A stretch of 64,000 nucleotides of DNA. It comes from Progne subis subis. Lineage: Eukaryota > Chordata > Aves > Passeriformes > Hirundinidae. Position 1 is the first letter of the stretch, and the number at the start of each line of letters is the position of its first letter. The translations under genes were made by a program, and so were the position numbers. Below the pieces are notes generated by a model, which was not told the origin of the DNA, searched no databases, and saw only the letters and a list, made by a program, of their open reading frames with translations. The stretch is from contig JAKJHU010001669.1 in assembly GCA_022316685.1 (NCBI GenBank), positions 1-64,000 on the forward strand, in the 5' to 3' direction. This document shows positions 10,921 through 22,671 of the stretch, one piece after another.

Positions 10921-11244
10921 TGTGGTAACTCTACACGAAACTAGACGATTGCTGATGGCAAAAGAAGAACCTGCTCCTTGTCCAAGGGGGAAAATTTTCT
11001 TTATTCTCCAGTCCTGCCCTGCTTGGCTGGAGATCTTCCCTGATTGCTTACCGGTGCCAGAGAGCCCAGCCCTGCCTGTCCAGGGGCTTTTCCCCAGAGG
11101 GCAGGGCCCAGAGGCAGGAGCAAGACATCACCCAATCAGGGAGAAGTGGGAGTGGAAGAATTAGGTTACAGATGAGTAAGGAAAAACCACAATACAGATT
11201 ACAAATCCAATAAAACACAATATAAACCCAATTAATGCATTACA
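10921..11244 (-). mobile_element. ERV-3 5' LTR
   Basis: 324 bases, plus-strand ends TGTGG and TTACA, paired with 3711-4034. Divergence from its partner is about 15 percent by eye, concentrated in the U5-side end and the middle. Confidence 0.85.
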
Positions 11245-12475
11245 TGACCATCAATGGCCATCAGTGGCCATGAATGACCATCAACTGCCGTCAATGACCA
11301 TCGATGACCATTGATGGCCATCAAGGACTATCATCAGCCATCAGCTGCCATCGATGGCCATTGATGGCCACCATCGGCTATCATGACCATCAACGGCCAT
11401 CAATGATCATCAATGACATTAATGGCCATCACCAACCATCAATGACCACCGATGGCCGTTATCAACCATCAGCAGCCATCAGCGGCCATCAATGACCATC
11501 GACAACTGTCAACAGCCATTAACAGCATCAATGACCATCAGCTGTCATTACTGGCCATGAGCAGCCATCAATGACCATCGACGGCCATCAAACAGCCATT
11601 AATGAACATCAATGACCATCAACACCCATCAATGACGTTAGACAGCCGTCAATGGCCATTAACAACCATCAACAACCACCAATGACCATGAATGACCATC
11701 AATGGCCATCAATGGCTAACAGCAGCCATCAACTACCATCAACAGCCATGAATGACCCTCATTGGCCATCGATGAACATCAACGACCATCAACAGCCATC
11801 AACAGCCATTGATGGTGATCAATGATCTTCAGTGGCTATCAATAACTTCAATGGCCTTTAACAGCTATCAATGCCTATCAATGGCCAACATTGACCATCA
11901 GTGACCATCTACACCCATTGATGACCGCCAACAGCCATCAGCAACTATGAATGGCCATTAAAACTATCAACGGCCACCAGCGAACATCATCAGCCATGGA
12001 TTACCATCAGCTGCAATCAATGACCATGGATGGGCACCAAAAGACATAGATGGGCCCAAAAGACATCAGCGGCCATCAATGACCATCAACAGCCAGCAAT
12101 GGTCATCAACGACACTCAACGGCCATCAGTGGCCATGAATGACCATCAATGACTATTGATGACCATTGATGACAACTGACGGCCATCAACAACCATTAAC
12201 GACCATCGACAGCCAACAACAGCTGCTGATGATCATCCATGGCCATCAGTGGCCGTGAATGACCATCAGTTGCCAGTGATGGCTATCAACAACCATCAAC
12301 AGCCATCAATGGCCATCAATGACCATTAACGACCATCAACGGCCATCAGTGTCCGTGAATGACCATCGATGTCCATCAATGACCATCAACTGCCATCGAT
12401 GACTATGGATGGCCATCAATGATCATCAGCCGCCATCGATGACCATGGATGATGTCCATCAAGGACCATTGATGA
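11245..12475. repeat. 10-bp minisatellite (ATGGCCATCA / ATGACCATCA)
   Basis: About 1.2 kb of degenerate tandem decamers, most often ATGACCATCA or ATGGCCATCA with substitutions such as CAGCC, GTGGCC and CTGCC. Roughly 120 copies. Open frames here are by-products of the repeat. It abuts the ERV-3 5' LTR directly. Confidence 0.9.
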
Positions 12476-12639
12476 AATGCTGAGTTTTCTCATAGGCTCG
12501 GATGGAGGAGAACGTTCGGAATGAGTTGAGTTTCCAGAGACTTTATTTAAAATCCTGCACCACGACCCCGCACTGAGCACGTGATGGAGAAGACAATTCT
12601 GAGGGGATTGTCCCATTCCCGTCTCTGCCTTCCACTTCT

Positions 12640-14110
12640 TCAGATTTGTTTTTATTAAATTATATTATTGTTCCAATAGTTACATTTATTGCTTTAATTT
12701 TATTGCTTTCTTATTTATTTATTAATTATTGTATTACATTTATTATATTATTTACATTATATTAATCATAATAATATTAAAAATTATAAGAGCCTCAAAT
12801 TTAAAAAAAATTAAAATTAAAATATTAAATTTTATTTATTATCTATTATTTATTAATTATTATCTATTATTGATTATTATTTATTATTATTAAATTATAA
12901 TTATTGTCATAATAGTTACATTTTATTTTAATGTTATGTTTTTCTTTTTAATTTCTTTATTATTGGATTACATTTATTATATTATTTACATTATATTCAT
13001 TATAATATATAAAATTTTATAAGAACCTCAAAGGCAGGGTAATATTTTTAAAATAAAAGGATAAAATATTCTTATTTATTGATTTATTATTTATTTTATT
13101 AAATACTATTTATTGTTATAATAGTTACACTTATTGATTTAATGCTTTGGGTTTATTATAAATTTGTTTCTTTTATTTGTATTACATTTATTATATTTTT
13201 AACATTATATTCATTATAATAATATTAAAAAATGTTACAATACCCTCAAAGGCAGGGTAATTTTTTTAAATAAAAATATTAAATTTTATTTATGTATTCA
13301 TTTAATAATTATTACTAATGTTATTTATTTATTTCTTTTTATATTTACTGATCTAATAGTTACATTTATTGATTTAATGTTATGATTTTCTTATTCATTC
13401 ATTTATTATTATTGCATTACATTTATTATCTTGTTACATTATATAATTTTAATAATATTTTAAAAATGTTATAAGAGCCTCAAAGTCAGGGTAATATTTA
13501 TAAATTTAAAAGATTAAATATTATTTATTTATTATTATTTATTTATTATATTATTTACATTCTAGTAATTGTAATCATATTAAAATATTATAATAGTCTC
13601 AAAGAAAGGGTAATATTTTTTAAATTAAAATATTAAATATTATTTAAGAAATTATTTATTTATGCATTTATGTATTTATTATTTATTTTTATTAAATTAT
13701 ATTTACGGTTCTAATAGTTACATTTATGATTTATTTTTATGGTTTTCTTATTAATTTGTTTATTATTAATGTATTACATTCATTATATTATTACATTCTA
13801 ATAATTATAATAATATTTAAAAATGTTACAAGAGCCTCAAAGGCAGGGTAATATTTTTTAAATGAGAAGATGAAATATTATCTTTTTATTTATTAATGTA
13901 TTGAATATTATTATTATTATTTTCTTAAATAATATTTATTGTTATGGTATTTAAACTTATTTTAATTTTATTGTTTCTTATTTATTTGCTTTTTAATAAT
14001 GATATTACATTTATTAGTTCTATTATATCCATAATAATAATAAAATAATAATGTTATATGAGCCTCAAAGTCAGCGTAACTTTAAAAAAATTAAAATATA
14101 AAATATAATT
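12640..14110. repeat. AT-rich satellite, ~230-bp period
   Basis: A very AT-rich block in which a less AT-rich box, close to AGAGCCTCAAAGGCAGGGTAAT, recurs near 12789, 13020, 13241, 13475, 13588, 13830 and 14058. Spacings are 221-242 bases except one half-length step of about 113. Between boxes the sequence is TTATTTATT-like with a recurring ATAGTTACATTTATT. Noncoding. The short stretch 12476-12639 before it is unassigned. Confidence 0.8.
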
Positions 14111-15080
14111 TATTCATTTGTTAATTATATTATTTAAGTTTATGAAATGATATTTACTGTTGCAACACTTATATGCAATGCTCACAGCTTTGAGGCGGCC
14201 ACAGCTCCAGGAGCCTTTGGACACCGCTCCCGGGAATGCCCAGGCTGCCACTCTTGGGCTGTCTGTGCAGGGCCAGGGCCTGGACTCCATGATCCCGCTG
14301 CCTCCCTCCCAGCTCAGCCCTTCTGCAGTTCCCACCCTTGGGCTCAGCCTTTGTGTCTCCTCCAGGTGCTGGCAGAGCTCTTGGGGCCGGGGCAGGAGCG
14401 GCACAGCCCCAGCGTTCCCCTCTCTGTGACACCATGGTGGGGACAGCTCCAACGTTCCCTGCCTGGGGACGCTCCAAGGGAAGCGTCCAGAGCCACAGCC
14501 AGACAGCAAAAACTGAGCGGGCACTGAGCACCCCCGGCCTGGGCTGATGTGCATTGCTGTGCACACAGCTCGGGGAAGGTCCCCCTGGCCACCTCCACAG
14601 TGCCACAGGCAAGTGTCACATAGAGGTACAGAGCTCTGCCCAGAGCTGACAGGGAAAGTTAAAAAAATAACAAAACCATAACCAAAACCAAACTAAACCA
14701 AACAACCCAAGAAAAAAATCAAAACCCAAATCAAACAAAGAAACCACCAAATAAAAACAATACCAAGAAAAAGACAACTCTGCCCCCAGCAGAGCTGCTG
14801 CCTCCTTCAGTGCTTTCAGCTGCCCTCACACACAGCACTGAGACTGCAAGCAATGACCATTCCTCAGGCATCTGCTGCAAAAGCAGCTTGAGGACAGCCC
14901 TGGAGCAGGACTCCTCTCATGCCAGTGAAAAAGGTCCCTTGCAGGCAGCTCTAGGGTGCTTGCAAAGAGCAAGGGCCAGAGCCTCAGGCCACTGGGGAGA
15001 AAAGGGCTCTCAATTGCCCCCCTGGCACATCAAGCTTGCTCTCAGGCTTCTTTCCACACACAATTCCTGTGGAAGACTGC
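14111..15080. other. No gene recognised; GC-rich then A-rich sequence
   Basis: 14150-14640 is GC-rich with overlapping open frames on both strands and no recognisable domain; the mirrored frames are what composition alone produces. 14650-14780 is an A/C-rich low-complexity stretch (AAACCAAA-like). 14780-15080 is unassigned. Confidence 0.5.
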
Positions 15081-15097
15081 AGAAAGCTGAGAGTCAG

Positions 15098-15160
15098 CTC
15101 TGCCTTTTCCTTTTTCCTTTTCCCTTTTCCTTTTCCTTTCTTTTCCTTTCCTTGAAAACT
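15098..15160. repeat. Polypyrimidine tract (TTTTCC)n
   Basis: About 60 bases of imperfect CTTTTCC repeats. Confidence 0.8.
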
Positions 15161-15362
15161 TGCCCTTACCCCCCAAACTCACAACCACTCCACCTCAGCC
15201 CTGCTACAAAATTCTAAAAGCACCAGCATCTGCCCTAAACTGCCTCTTGCCTTCCCTTCCCGTACTCCTCTACACCAAGAGCCCAACCCACCCCATGTTC
15301 CCATTTCAATCCCTATCCCTCCCAACTTTCCCACCACCCCACCCTGTAATCCCCACATTACA

Positions 15363-15462
15363 TCATCCCATCCCATCCCATCCCATCCCATCCCATCCCA
15401 TCCCATCCCATCCCATCCCATCCCATCCATCCATCCCATCCCATCCCATCCCATCCATCCGG
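15363..15462. repeat. (ATCCC)n pentanucleotide microsatellite
   Basis: About 20 copies of CATCC/ATCCC with a few 4-base variants (CATCCATCC). Its apparent repetitive proteins are translation artefacts. Confidence 0.95.
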
Positions 15463-15464
15463 GC

Positions 15465-16190
15465 ATGAAGTCCCCTACAGCCAGGCCTTGGACATTGAAA
15501 CATGACTTTAAAGAGTTAAGATTTTAGCTAAAGGTTAGAAGCAATTTATATTGATCAAAATGTAAGTTAGATTAGCAAAAGGTAGGTTAATAATTATTAG
15601 ATGCCCAAGCTAGAGCTAACTGTTATATTATGAGCTTGTTTATAGAAAAAGTGGAGTAAGTGAACCGTCATAAGAACAAATTGAAACCAGTAAGAACAAT
15701 GGCCAGCACCTGGACTTGGTATCAATCAGTCACAAAGCAGGGGACTTTGGATCGTGCCAGAGGGTCACAGAGACCTGATGAAGACTCTCCTGACTTCATC
15801 CTTTGAGACCACTGACCCAATTCGAGACCACCGACCCAGGTCAAGAGAAGAACTGCGCATGCGTGAAGGACTAACAGCCTCATTTTAATAGAGAGCGGGG
15901 ATGGGAGGTGCTGGGGTTATGCATATGTATTGTATGTAGGGTCTTGGAAAATAAATAGAGAGCAAAGAGCCTTGTTCAGGGCGGCCACGCCTTACAGAGA
16001 TGACTGCTGTGCCGCCCGCCGGTGATAAACATACCACTTTCTAACTCTGTTAGAGGTCTTTGTCCGTGACTATATCGTTTTCAATGACTCATTTGCAGTG
16101 CATATTATGGTAATCCCATGCAGCTGTCCGGCATTGCATATCACTTTCTAACTCTAACCTGTTAGAGAGGTCTTTTGTCCATCACAGTTG
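15465..16190 (+). mobile_element. LTR-like sequence, unclassified
   Basis: A plus-strand block with a promoter-like GAAAATAAATAGAG near 15948 that could serve as a polyadenylation signal, followed by a GC-rich R/U5-like stretch and a duplicated tail: CACTTTCTAACTCT plus GTTAGAG plus GGTCTTT at about 16034-16066 and again at 16141-16178. The organisation looks like an LTR end with a partial internal duplication. Boundaries are uncertain. Confidence 0.4.
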
Positions 16191-17931
16191 GGTATTTATT
16201 AGACCAATATCCACATATTAATAAATCACCCATCATCCTGCCCCTCCAGCCCTAGCACCCCTCGGGGTCTCAGCAATCCCAGGTGTCCTCCACTCTTGGG
16301 GTCCCTTTGGGGTTCTGGGGTCTCCTCTCTCAGGGGTCCTGCTTAGGGAAACTGCAGCTTTCCTGAGGCTCCCCAAACCTGGTGTCACTGCCCCCCACCA
16401 GTCCCGTGCGGTCTCCACATGGCACCGGCAGAGCTCGGAGGGCCCGGCCGGGGAAGCCCAACCCCCTGTGTGGGCACCCACATCCGCCCGCCCCCTGCCA
16501 CGGCTCTGCCACCACCGCCACTGGGACCCCCAAAAACACCCCCCAAGGACCCCCCATGTCCCCCCGAGGGGCATCTGCAGCTGGGCTTTGGAGCCCTGCA
16601 AACTCCAAATATCTCCCCTGAAACAAGCAGAAAAGAACTTTATAACAACAGTTGTTAGTAGTACGTATTTTTAATTGACGTTGAGGTGCATGGGGATTAA
16701 CTTCACTAAAGACATGCATGAACACTAGAGAGCTTGCCTCTCTTATTTTTCTTTGAGGTCTTACATATGCATGGCATTGCACAATCTGCCTTATACATAT
16801 TATTCTCTTGGCCTCACTCATCCTCACTTCCTATGGTAATTAACTCCTCTTGGTACATCCTCTTGGGGTGCTTAGTTCCCCATGGTGGTCTCCAAGGGTC
16901 TCTAGAAGATGAAAGAAATGGAGTCTTCCTCAGTGAACTCTTCACCTTGATTTTTCTTGTGTGTGCTTTGGTCCTTTTGGCATTTTTTCAAGGCAAGACA
17001 TCAGTTTCTGGTGCGAGTCTGTGCTTTTCTCTTTCTTTGCATTTTTTGCTTTATGTTGTTAGTTTTAATCTTTGTTATATTGTTATGTTCTTATCACTGA
17101 GGGATCCTGGATGTTTGTACTGCTTTAAAATATGTAAACATGCAAGCATCGATATTCACTAAATGCCTTCTAAAATGTACAATACATTCTAAAATACAGT
17201 GTATGCTCTTAAGTTTCTATAAGATTAGCTAGAATTTTCAAGCCTCTGTCTCATGTCCTCCCTTTTCTATAGACCCAGTAAATTCTTTACTACTACTGGG
17301 GCTTCTCTCTAGGTTTAACTCACTATCTTGATAATTCTCTTTTAACATTATCCTAGGTGTTTTAGATAATGAGGTTAAAATTGCAACTCGTTTTAACATC
17401 CTCTAGTTCTATATGAGTACTACAATAGACATTATTAAATTTATACTAAGTAATATCAGCAAAATAATGATGGGGGGACATAGGGTATTGAAGATTCTAG
17501 TTGCATTTAGTGACTATTGAAAGAGTGCATCCAACAAGAGTTGTGGCTTGTGTCTTGCTTTGCTTTTTGTAGAAATCTCCTTATTTCTTTTCTATCATGT
17601 TGGACGGTTACTACAGGTTTTTGTCTGTTCACTTGAACTTCTTTTACTATTTTGTTCAAATATTCATGCTTTATTAATTGCTTTACTAGCGTTAGGTTTA
17701 TTCTAATAGGAGTGGGTAACAATTAGTGATAGGTTTTATAATTAGACTTGATTAACTGGTGCAATATAACTGATGCTAAATATGAAAAGTTGTACCTGAC
17801 ATCTTAACAAAATTGTAGATACAGAAATTAGAATGATTTTTAGCAGGTAAGGATATATTTATTTCTACCTTGTCCTAGGTTACAGTGTAAGATGTGCCCA
17901 AAGTATGTATTCTATCACCATCTACATGAGC
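16191..17931. other. No gene recognised
   Basis: 16230-16620 is GC-rich; 16640-17930 is AT-rich. A 142-codon hydrophobic frame at 16734-17162 has no recognisable domain. A short minus-strand Lys/Gln-rich frame (17722-17507) could be an old retroviral fragment but cannot be assigned. Confidence 0.4.
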
Positions 17932-18423
17932 TGTTGAAGCTAGGCTGGGCAGTGTTTCCCTTGCCCCCTCCCTCCAGACTATCTTCTGTTAATGGCCCAT
18001 CAATGCCCTGCTGCATGACTCATAGATAACTCCCTCCAGGAGCTATCTCTGTTCAATGGGCAATCAAGGCCCCATTGCAAGACTGATAAATGATATCAGC
18101 CCATTGTGAGATGCTGTGCCCAGGGGGAGGAGCCAAGCATTCCCACCTGGATAGAATCTGGGATTTGGGACACCACAGGCAGCCTTACCCACTGGATTCC
18201 CAGAGGACAAGAGCTACCAGACCTTTCTAGGGGATCACTGCTTCAACCAGACCACTTCATCTGGACTGCTACCACCACCACAGGGAATCAGATTGTATTC
18301 TGACTCTGTCAGTGATCTTTTGTACTATTGCATTTATTGTATTTTACCTTTTATTTTCACCTCCTATTAAATTGTTTTTTTCTGACTTGGAGTCTCTCGT
18401 GGTTTTGCTTTCAAGCCAGCACA
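17932..18423 (+). mobile_element. ERVL-type LTR
   Basis: Starts TGTTGAAGC and ends AGCACA. The 3' part has the ERVL-style layout TATTGTATTTTACCTTTTATTTTCACCTCCTATTAAATTG (ATTAAA near 18366), then a T-rich stretch and GGAGTCTCTCGTGG. No matching target duplication was seen, so it may be part of a larger lost element. Confidence 0.6.
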
Positions 18424-19725
18424 TGTCGACATCTCTTTCACCTACTTTCTCTGTTAGAATTGACCAGTCCTTCCTCTCTTTGATCACTAATTTGGTCAAA
18501 TAGGACTAAAAAGCAATGATCCCTTGCAACATGGTGATCTGCTCAGTATATTTCACATTTTCCCATTTATTAGGTATCAAGACTTAATTCTGACATGTAA
18601 AAAATACAGTCTTTCAGCTTTAAGAGGCAGAGGACATGAATTCCATTGAAATTGTCCATTAATATTTATTTTCTTCAGAGTGGCTCATGAACTGTTTCAA
18701 GTTTGGGTAAGCAATTAATGCATCGGTGACTCTAAAAGATAGGGAAAAAATGATTGTGAGCAAGCAAATAATGGCTTGCTTAGGGACACAGCAGTCTCTG
18801 CATTTTTAGAAGAGAATTTCATTACATTTTTTGAGCTTTAAAGAAGCAAACAAAGAAAAAAAGCTTTATATGTTTAGAAATATCATATATAATTATGCAA
18901 GTGTTAATGTGAGAATCTACAGTGTCATGCCTAATGATACATGTAGTTGTGCAGTTTTTGCCAAACGTTTTGGCAAAAGATTGGACAGGTGGGATTGCAC
19001 CGCGTGCAATTTGTCCCACAGGATTAACTATGGAACACCAGATATATTTTATATAAATACAGCTATGATTGATTCTGATCAGGTTTAGACAGAAAGATTG
19101 ATTCACCCCAGAGTAAATAAAAAAGAGTTATTTGCTCCACAGTATAGAAGTTATAAAAATTATAGAATATAGTGCTCTAGGAAGCAATTTTGAAGTAAGG
19201 CCCATTGCAGGCAGAACCTCCTGCTCCAGCAGGAACTGCCCTTTCCTGTGCCAGGACCAGGGCAGATCCCGCTGCAGGAAAAGCCCCAGGCCAGCCCCAG
19301 CACAGTGAAGGCCTCGGGCACAAGTGCAGAGTGCCGTGCTGGGAGCTGTGCCAGGGAGAGCCTGAGGCACCAAAGGCACCTTGGCAGGCAGCAGCTGCTT
19401 CCAGGCCATGGCCAGAAGCCTCCCTTGGCAAGGCGGCCTGGTGGCCACCACTGCAGAGCTGCTGCTGCAGGGCTCATTTCTGGCTGGGCTCTGCCCCAGC
19501 CCACAGAGTGTGACCTCAGCCCTGACTCTGTCCCAGCCGCTGTGCCTGAGCTCTGCAAAGCCTAAAGGTCACCTGTGCCAGCCTGGCTCTGTCAGCCCCT
19601 GGGGCAGGGCAGGGAAAGGCCAGAGAAGGGGCTGGCTTTGGCTGCTGGCATGTGGGCTCCAGCAGAGACAAGGAGGGAGTCAAGGCAGTGGCTGGAGTCC
19701 AGTGAGCAGCCCCTTCTCCCCATGC
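18424..19725. other. No gene recognised
   Basis: AT-rich unassigned sequence to about 19190, then about 500 bases of GC-rich sequence with frames open on both strands and no domain. Confidence 0.4.
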
Positions 19726-20010
19726 AATCCTGGAATGCTTTGGATGGGAAGAGCTCTGCAGTTGCTCATCTCATCCCAACCCCTGCCATGAGCAGGGACA
19801 TCTTTCACCAGATCAGATTGTTCAGAGCCCTGTCCCAGCTAGACTTGAATGATTCCAGGGATGGGGTCATTGAGCACCTCCCAGGGAACCTGTCCTGCTG
19901 TATCACCCAACCTCATCATCAAAAATTCCTCCTTATCTCCCCTTATCTGAACCTCCCTTTCCATTAGTTTAAAATCACCATGCTTTGTCCTATTGTGACA
20001 GGCCCCTCTA
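19726..20010 (-). mobile_element. CR1 LINE 3' fragment
   Basis: Reads on the plus strand as the reverse of a CR1 3' end (GGAATGCTTTGGATGGGAAGAGC, then CCAGGGATGGGGTCATTGAGCACCTCCC, then CTCCTTATCTCC...AACCTCCCTTTCC). Truncated, as usual for CR1. Confidence 0.8.
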
Positions 20011-20462
20011 AAACCTTTGTCCAGCACTGCATTTCCAATTCAGCTGGGCTTTCCATGGCTAATTGCCATGACAGGTGACCCAGGGTGTGCTTTCCCAGAG
20101 AGAGGTTGTGGCAGAGACATGGGACATCATACAATGATCACCGAACAGCTTTTGTTTTCTTGGTTTTGCTGCCGCCCTTTCACACCTATGTCCTCCAAGG
20201 CCTTTGTAAAGATTAATTGCTGAGATGGCGATAGCAGGATGGAAGCAATTTGCACAATATCTTGTTCCAAAAGCATATTGCAGGTAAATAGATATTGCAA
20301 TAACTGGTAGGTGAACAGGGAATGCAGCCCATATTGTACTGCTCTTTGGGCTTTATCTAATTGTTTCCAGTCAACAGCTTCCTATTTTTGCCCACCACCT
20401 GGCTGCAGTATTGCAGGGAATGCTTGTGGAATAAGCTGTCCCTCAAACTAAGGCTTCACGTA

Positions 20463-21036
20463 TTACCCCTTTCCATCTCTCATTTGGATCTGTACGTGGT
20501 TACAGCAAATGCTGACAGCAGTGTAAATCCGAAACTGCTTTGCTGGTGCCGAGGCTCCAGCAGGGGACAGTGGAGGATCATGGATTTGTGGAGGGTCACA
20601 CAACGAATATGAAGAAGCTGATGGCACAACAGGGGATTGGGAATTCAGTGCATGGAGTTTTCCTAACACTTCCTGTAATAATGTTTTGATTGTAGTCATC
20701 ACTAGTTTTTTACTTCCTCATTTTTCTGTCAAAGAGACAGGAGAGGAGTCTGGCAATTGGGAGACATTTTGGACGAACATGCTGACTCTTCTGACTGAAC
20801 TGTCTGTTTTGTTTGTTGTCATTTTTTAGGCTCTGGAATTTATCTTGAGCCTCTGTTACATTGTTACACTTGTTATCAGAATTGTGAACGGTTTGTGCTT
20901 CAGGCAAGGGAGATGCAGTGGTTATGGGAACTGGAATACACATAGAAAAGGTAGATGTTGCTACAGGGCGGATAGATTCAGCGCTAGGTGTTAAAGCAAC
21001 AAAAGCAGAAGCAGCAGCTTGTCTTTCAGCCTTCAT
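20463..21036 (-). pseudogene. gag: ERV-4 gag remnant
   Basis: Two adjacent minus-strand frames (21036-20710 and 20702-20463) read as the matrix/linker part of a betaretrovirus-like gag: an Ala-rich KAERQAAAS segment, then Ser/Pro-rich sequence, ending PAGASAPAKQF. Upstream (about 21040-21400) stop-interrupted sequence still reads as gag matrix. It lies downstream of the ERV-4 leader and LTR in the same orientation. Frame breaks make it nonfunctional, and pol is absent. The 3' side ends near 20240; a roughly 30-base match to the LTR end (GGGACATCATACAATGATCA, near 20122) suggests a 3' LTR scrap. Confidence 0.55.
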
Positions 21037-21778
21037 AGATTACTAAATCTCTATGATTAGCTTCCAATGTGTTGAATATTTACTAGCTTCTTTAGCAGCT
21101 GCTCTCCCACTGCTTATTGCATCCCATCATGTTTTTCCAATGTCTCCCATACCGAGAGCTCCAAGGCTACATTTGCACCCGATATGAGTCCTTTTTCCCA
21201 AGCCCAGCATATAACATTCCATAAAATGGAGCCATCACATTTCATGCCTCTCATAGAGGTAATATATTGGAGGAGGTTTTAGGACTGCCCCTTGCTCTTT
21301 GTCCACCCCCTGTCACCGTAGATTTTCTGAATTTTTTTAAAGTCTTCTACTTATTCATAAGATAGAGTCAGTTTCTTTAGTTTCTGCATAATATTAGGAG
21401 CTATATTTTGCTTTTCTCATGCATGGGAACATAAACAAACCTTTTTCTTCATTCCCTGTCCTTTGTTTACATATTTCTAGCCTGAAAATAATGTTAATTA
21501 ACAGCTGGTCTGGCCAGTGGGGTGAAGGGTAGTAAAAAAGCCAATCTACAACCAGACTCACAAATGTATAAAAATGAAAATAATAAACAGGTTCTCTCAC
21601 TCTCGGCTTGGGGAGCAACTCTGCACTGCAGACCTCTTGTCTCTGTGTTATTGCTTTGCATGCCGCTACCACAACCCCCATCTCCGCCCTGACTGCTCAC
21701 TTGATCAAGGTGAGTTTCTTCATGAGCTTTAATAGGCGCACCTCATCGGCTCCTCTGCAGTCTCCTCCTCCCGCCGAC

Positions 21779-22163
21779 TTCTTGGTGAGGCTTCCTGCCG
21801 GCGCAGCAGGGATAGTTACCTCTCCTCCCATCGTATTCTTGGCGAGGCTTCCTGCCGGCGCAGCAGGGATAGTTACCTCTCCTCCCATCGTATTCTTGGC
21901 GAGGCTTCCTGCCAGGGCAGCAGGGATAGTTACCTCTCCTCCCACCGTATTCTTGGCGAGGCTTCCTGCCGGGGCAGCAGGGATAGTTACCTCTCCTCCC
22001 GTTGTATTCTTGGCGAGGCTTCCTTCCTGGGGCAGCAGGGATAGTTACCTCTCCTCCCATCGTATTCTTGGTGAGGCTTCCTGCCAGGGCAGCAGGGATA
22101 GTTACCTCTCCTCCCACCGTATTGTTGGTGAGGCTTCCTTCCTGGGGCAGCAGGGATAGTTTC
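21779..22163 (-). repeat. ERV-4 leader: seven 57-bp tandem repeats
   Basis: Units begin at about 21779, 21836, 21893, 21950, 22007, 22065 and 22122; six are 57 bases and one is 58. They sit between the primer binding site and gag of ERV-4. On the minus strand six units carry GAGAGGTAACTAT, a good match to a vertebrate 5' splice donor (AG|GTAACT). At 19 codons per unit, several frames stay open on both strands, so the apparent proteins are not evidence of coding. Confidence 0.9.
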
Positions 22164-22236
22164 AGTCAGCTTTCCTGCTTTCCCTCGATTCTTCTTTCCA
22201 CGGCTGCACAGTACATGAGAAATCTGAGGGTCTTGG

Positions 22237-22254
22237 TCCCTGTTTGGGCACCAC
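22237..22254 (-). promoter_or_regulatory. ERV-4 primer binding site (tRNA-Lys3-like)
   Basis: On the minus strand this reads TGGTGCCCAAACAGGGAC, two mismatches from the tRNA-Lys3 primer site, beginning two bases after the LTR end. Confidence 0.75.
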
Positions 22255-22255
22255 C

Positions 22256-22671
22256 TGCGGAAGAAAATGGGACATCACACAATGATCAATATGATCATAA
22301 TGAGCCATTTATTGTAAGATGACAGTCTCTTTTATGCAGTTTTTAGCTTTAATCACACGTTTCATGCTACTTTACAATTGGTTGCACCCTAAAAGCATGC
22401 GTTAGCCCTTTAATCCCTATTGGTTGATTGTTCTTACACATGCAGCAGATTACATAGTCCTTTTTTTTCTGGCTCTCATCTGGTTCTATCATCCCGGAGT
22501 AATTTACCAGCTTTTGTTCTTCTTTGTACATGACTTCTGCATCTTGTTTTGCTTGGTATGTGTCTTTGACATCCTTGAAATGGTTACAGGCCTATTCTTT
22601 CTCATAAGCTGGATTGCTCACATGTCCCCATTTTTGGAGGAACTCATCCTCCACAGGCTGGAAACATTTCA
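22256..22671 (-). mobile_element. ERV-4 5' LTR
   Basis: 416 bases, minus-strand start TGAAATGTTTCC (22671) and end TTCTTCCGCA (22256). A CATAAAAG TATA-like box and an AATAAA (near 22311-22316 on minus) sit in the expected order, followed by a primer binding site. Confidence 0.75.

Larger units (their letters stand above)
3711..11244 (-). mobile_element. ERV-3: full-length, env-less betaretrovirus-like provirus (minus strand)
   Basis: Two 324-base LTRs in the same orientation (3711-4034 and 10921-11244) enclose gag, pro and pol in minus-strand order. The primer binding site after the 5' LTR begins TGGCGCC (10912-10918), a lysine-tRNA type. A polypurine tract (AAGAAAAGGGGAAACG, about 4036-4051 read on minus) precedes the 3' LTR. 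Integrase ends about 240 bases from the polypurine tract, so there is no env: an intracellular, IAP/ERVK-like layout. The two LTRs differ at roughly one base in seven by eye, so the insertion is old or recombinant. No target-site duplication is visible: the left flank is the ~410-bp satellite and the right flank is a 10-bp minisatellite. Confidence 0.85.

Noticed and set aside
15179..15466. Repetitive ORFs (GWDGM-type or HPIPS-type repeats)
   Set aside because: Translation of the (ATCCC)n microsatellite.
16734..17162. 142-codon hydrophobic ORF
   Set aside because: No domain, no promoter or splice support; T-rich DNA gives Phe/Leu-rich frames by chance.
21608..22159. 183-codon ORF made of 19-residue repeats; also a CRISPR-like look
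   Set aside because: Tandem units without spacers in a proviral leader; several frames are open on both strands because the unit is 57 bases. Not a gene and not CRISPR.
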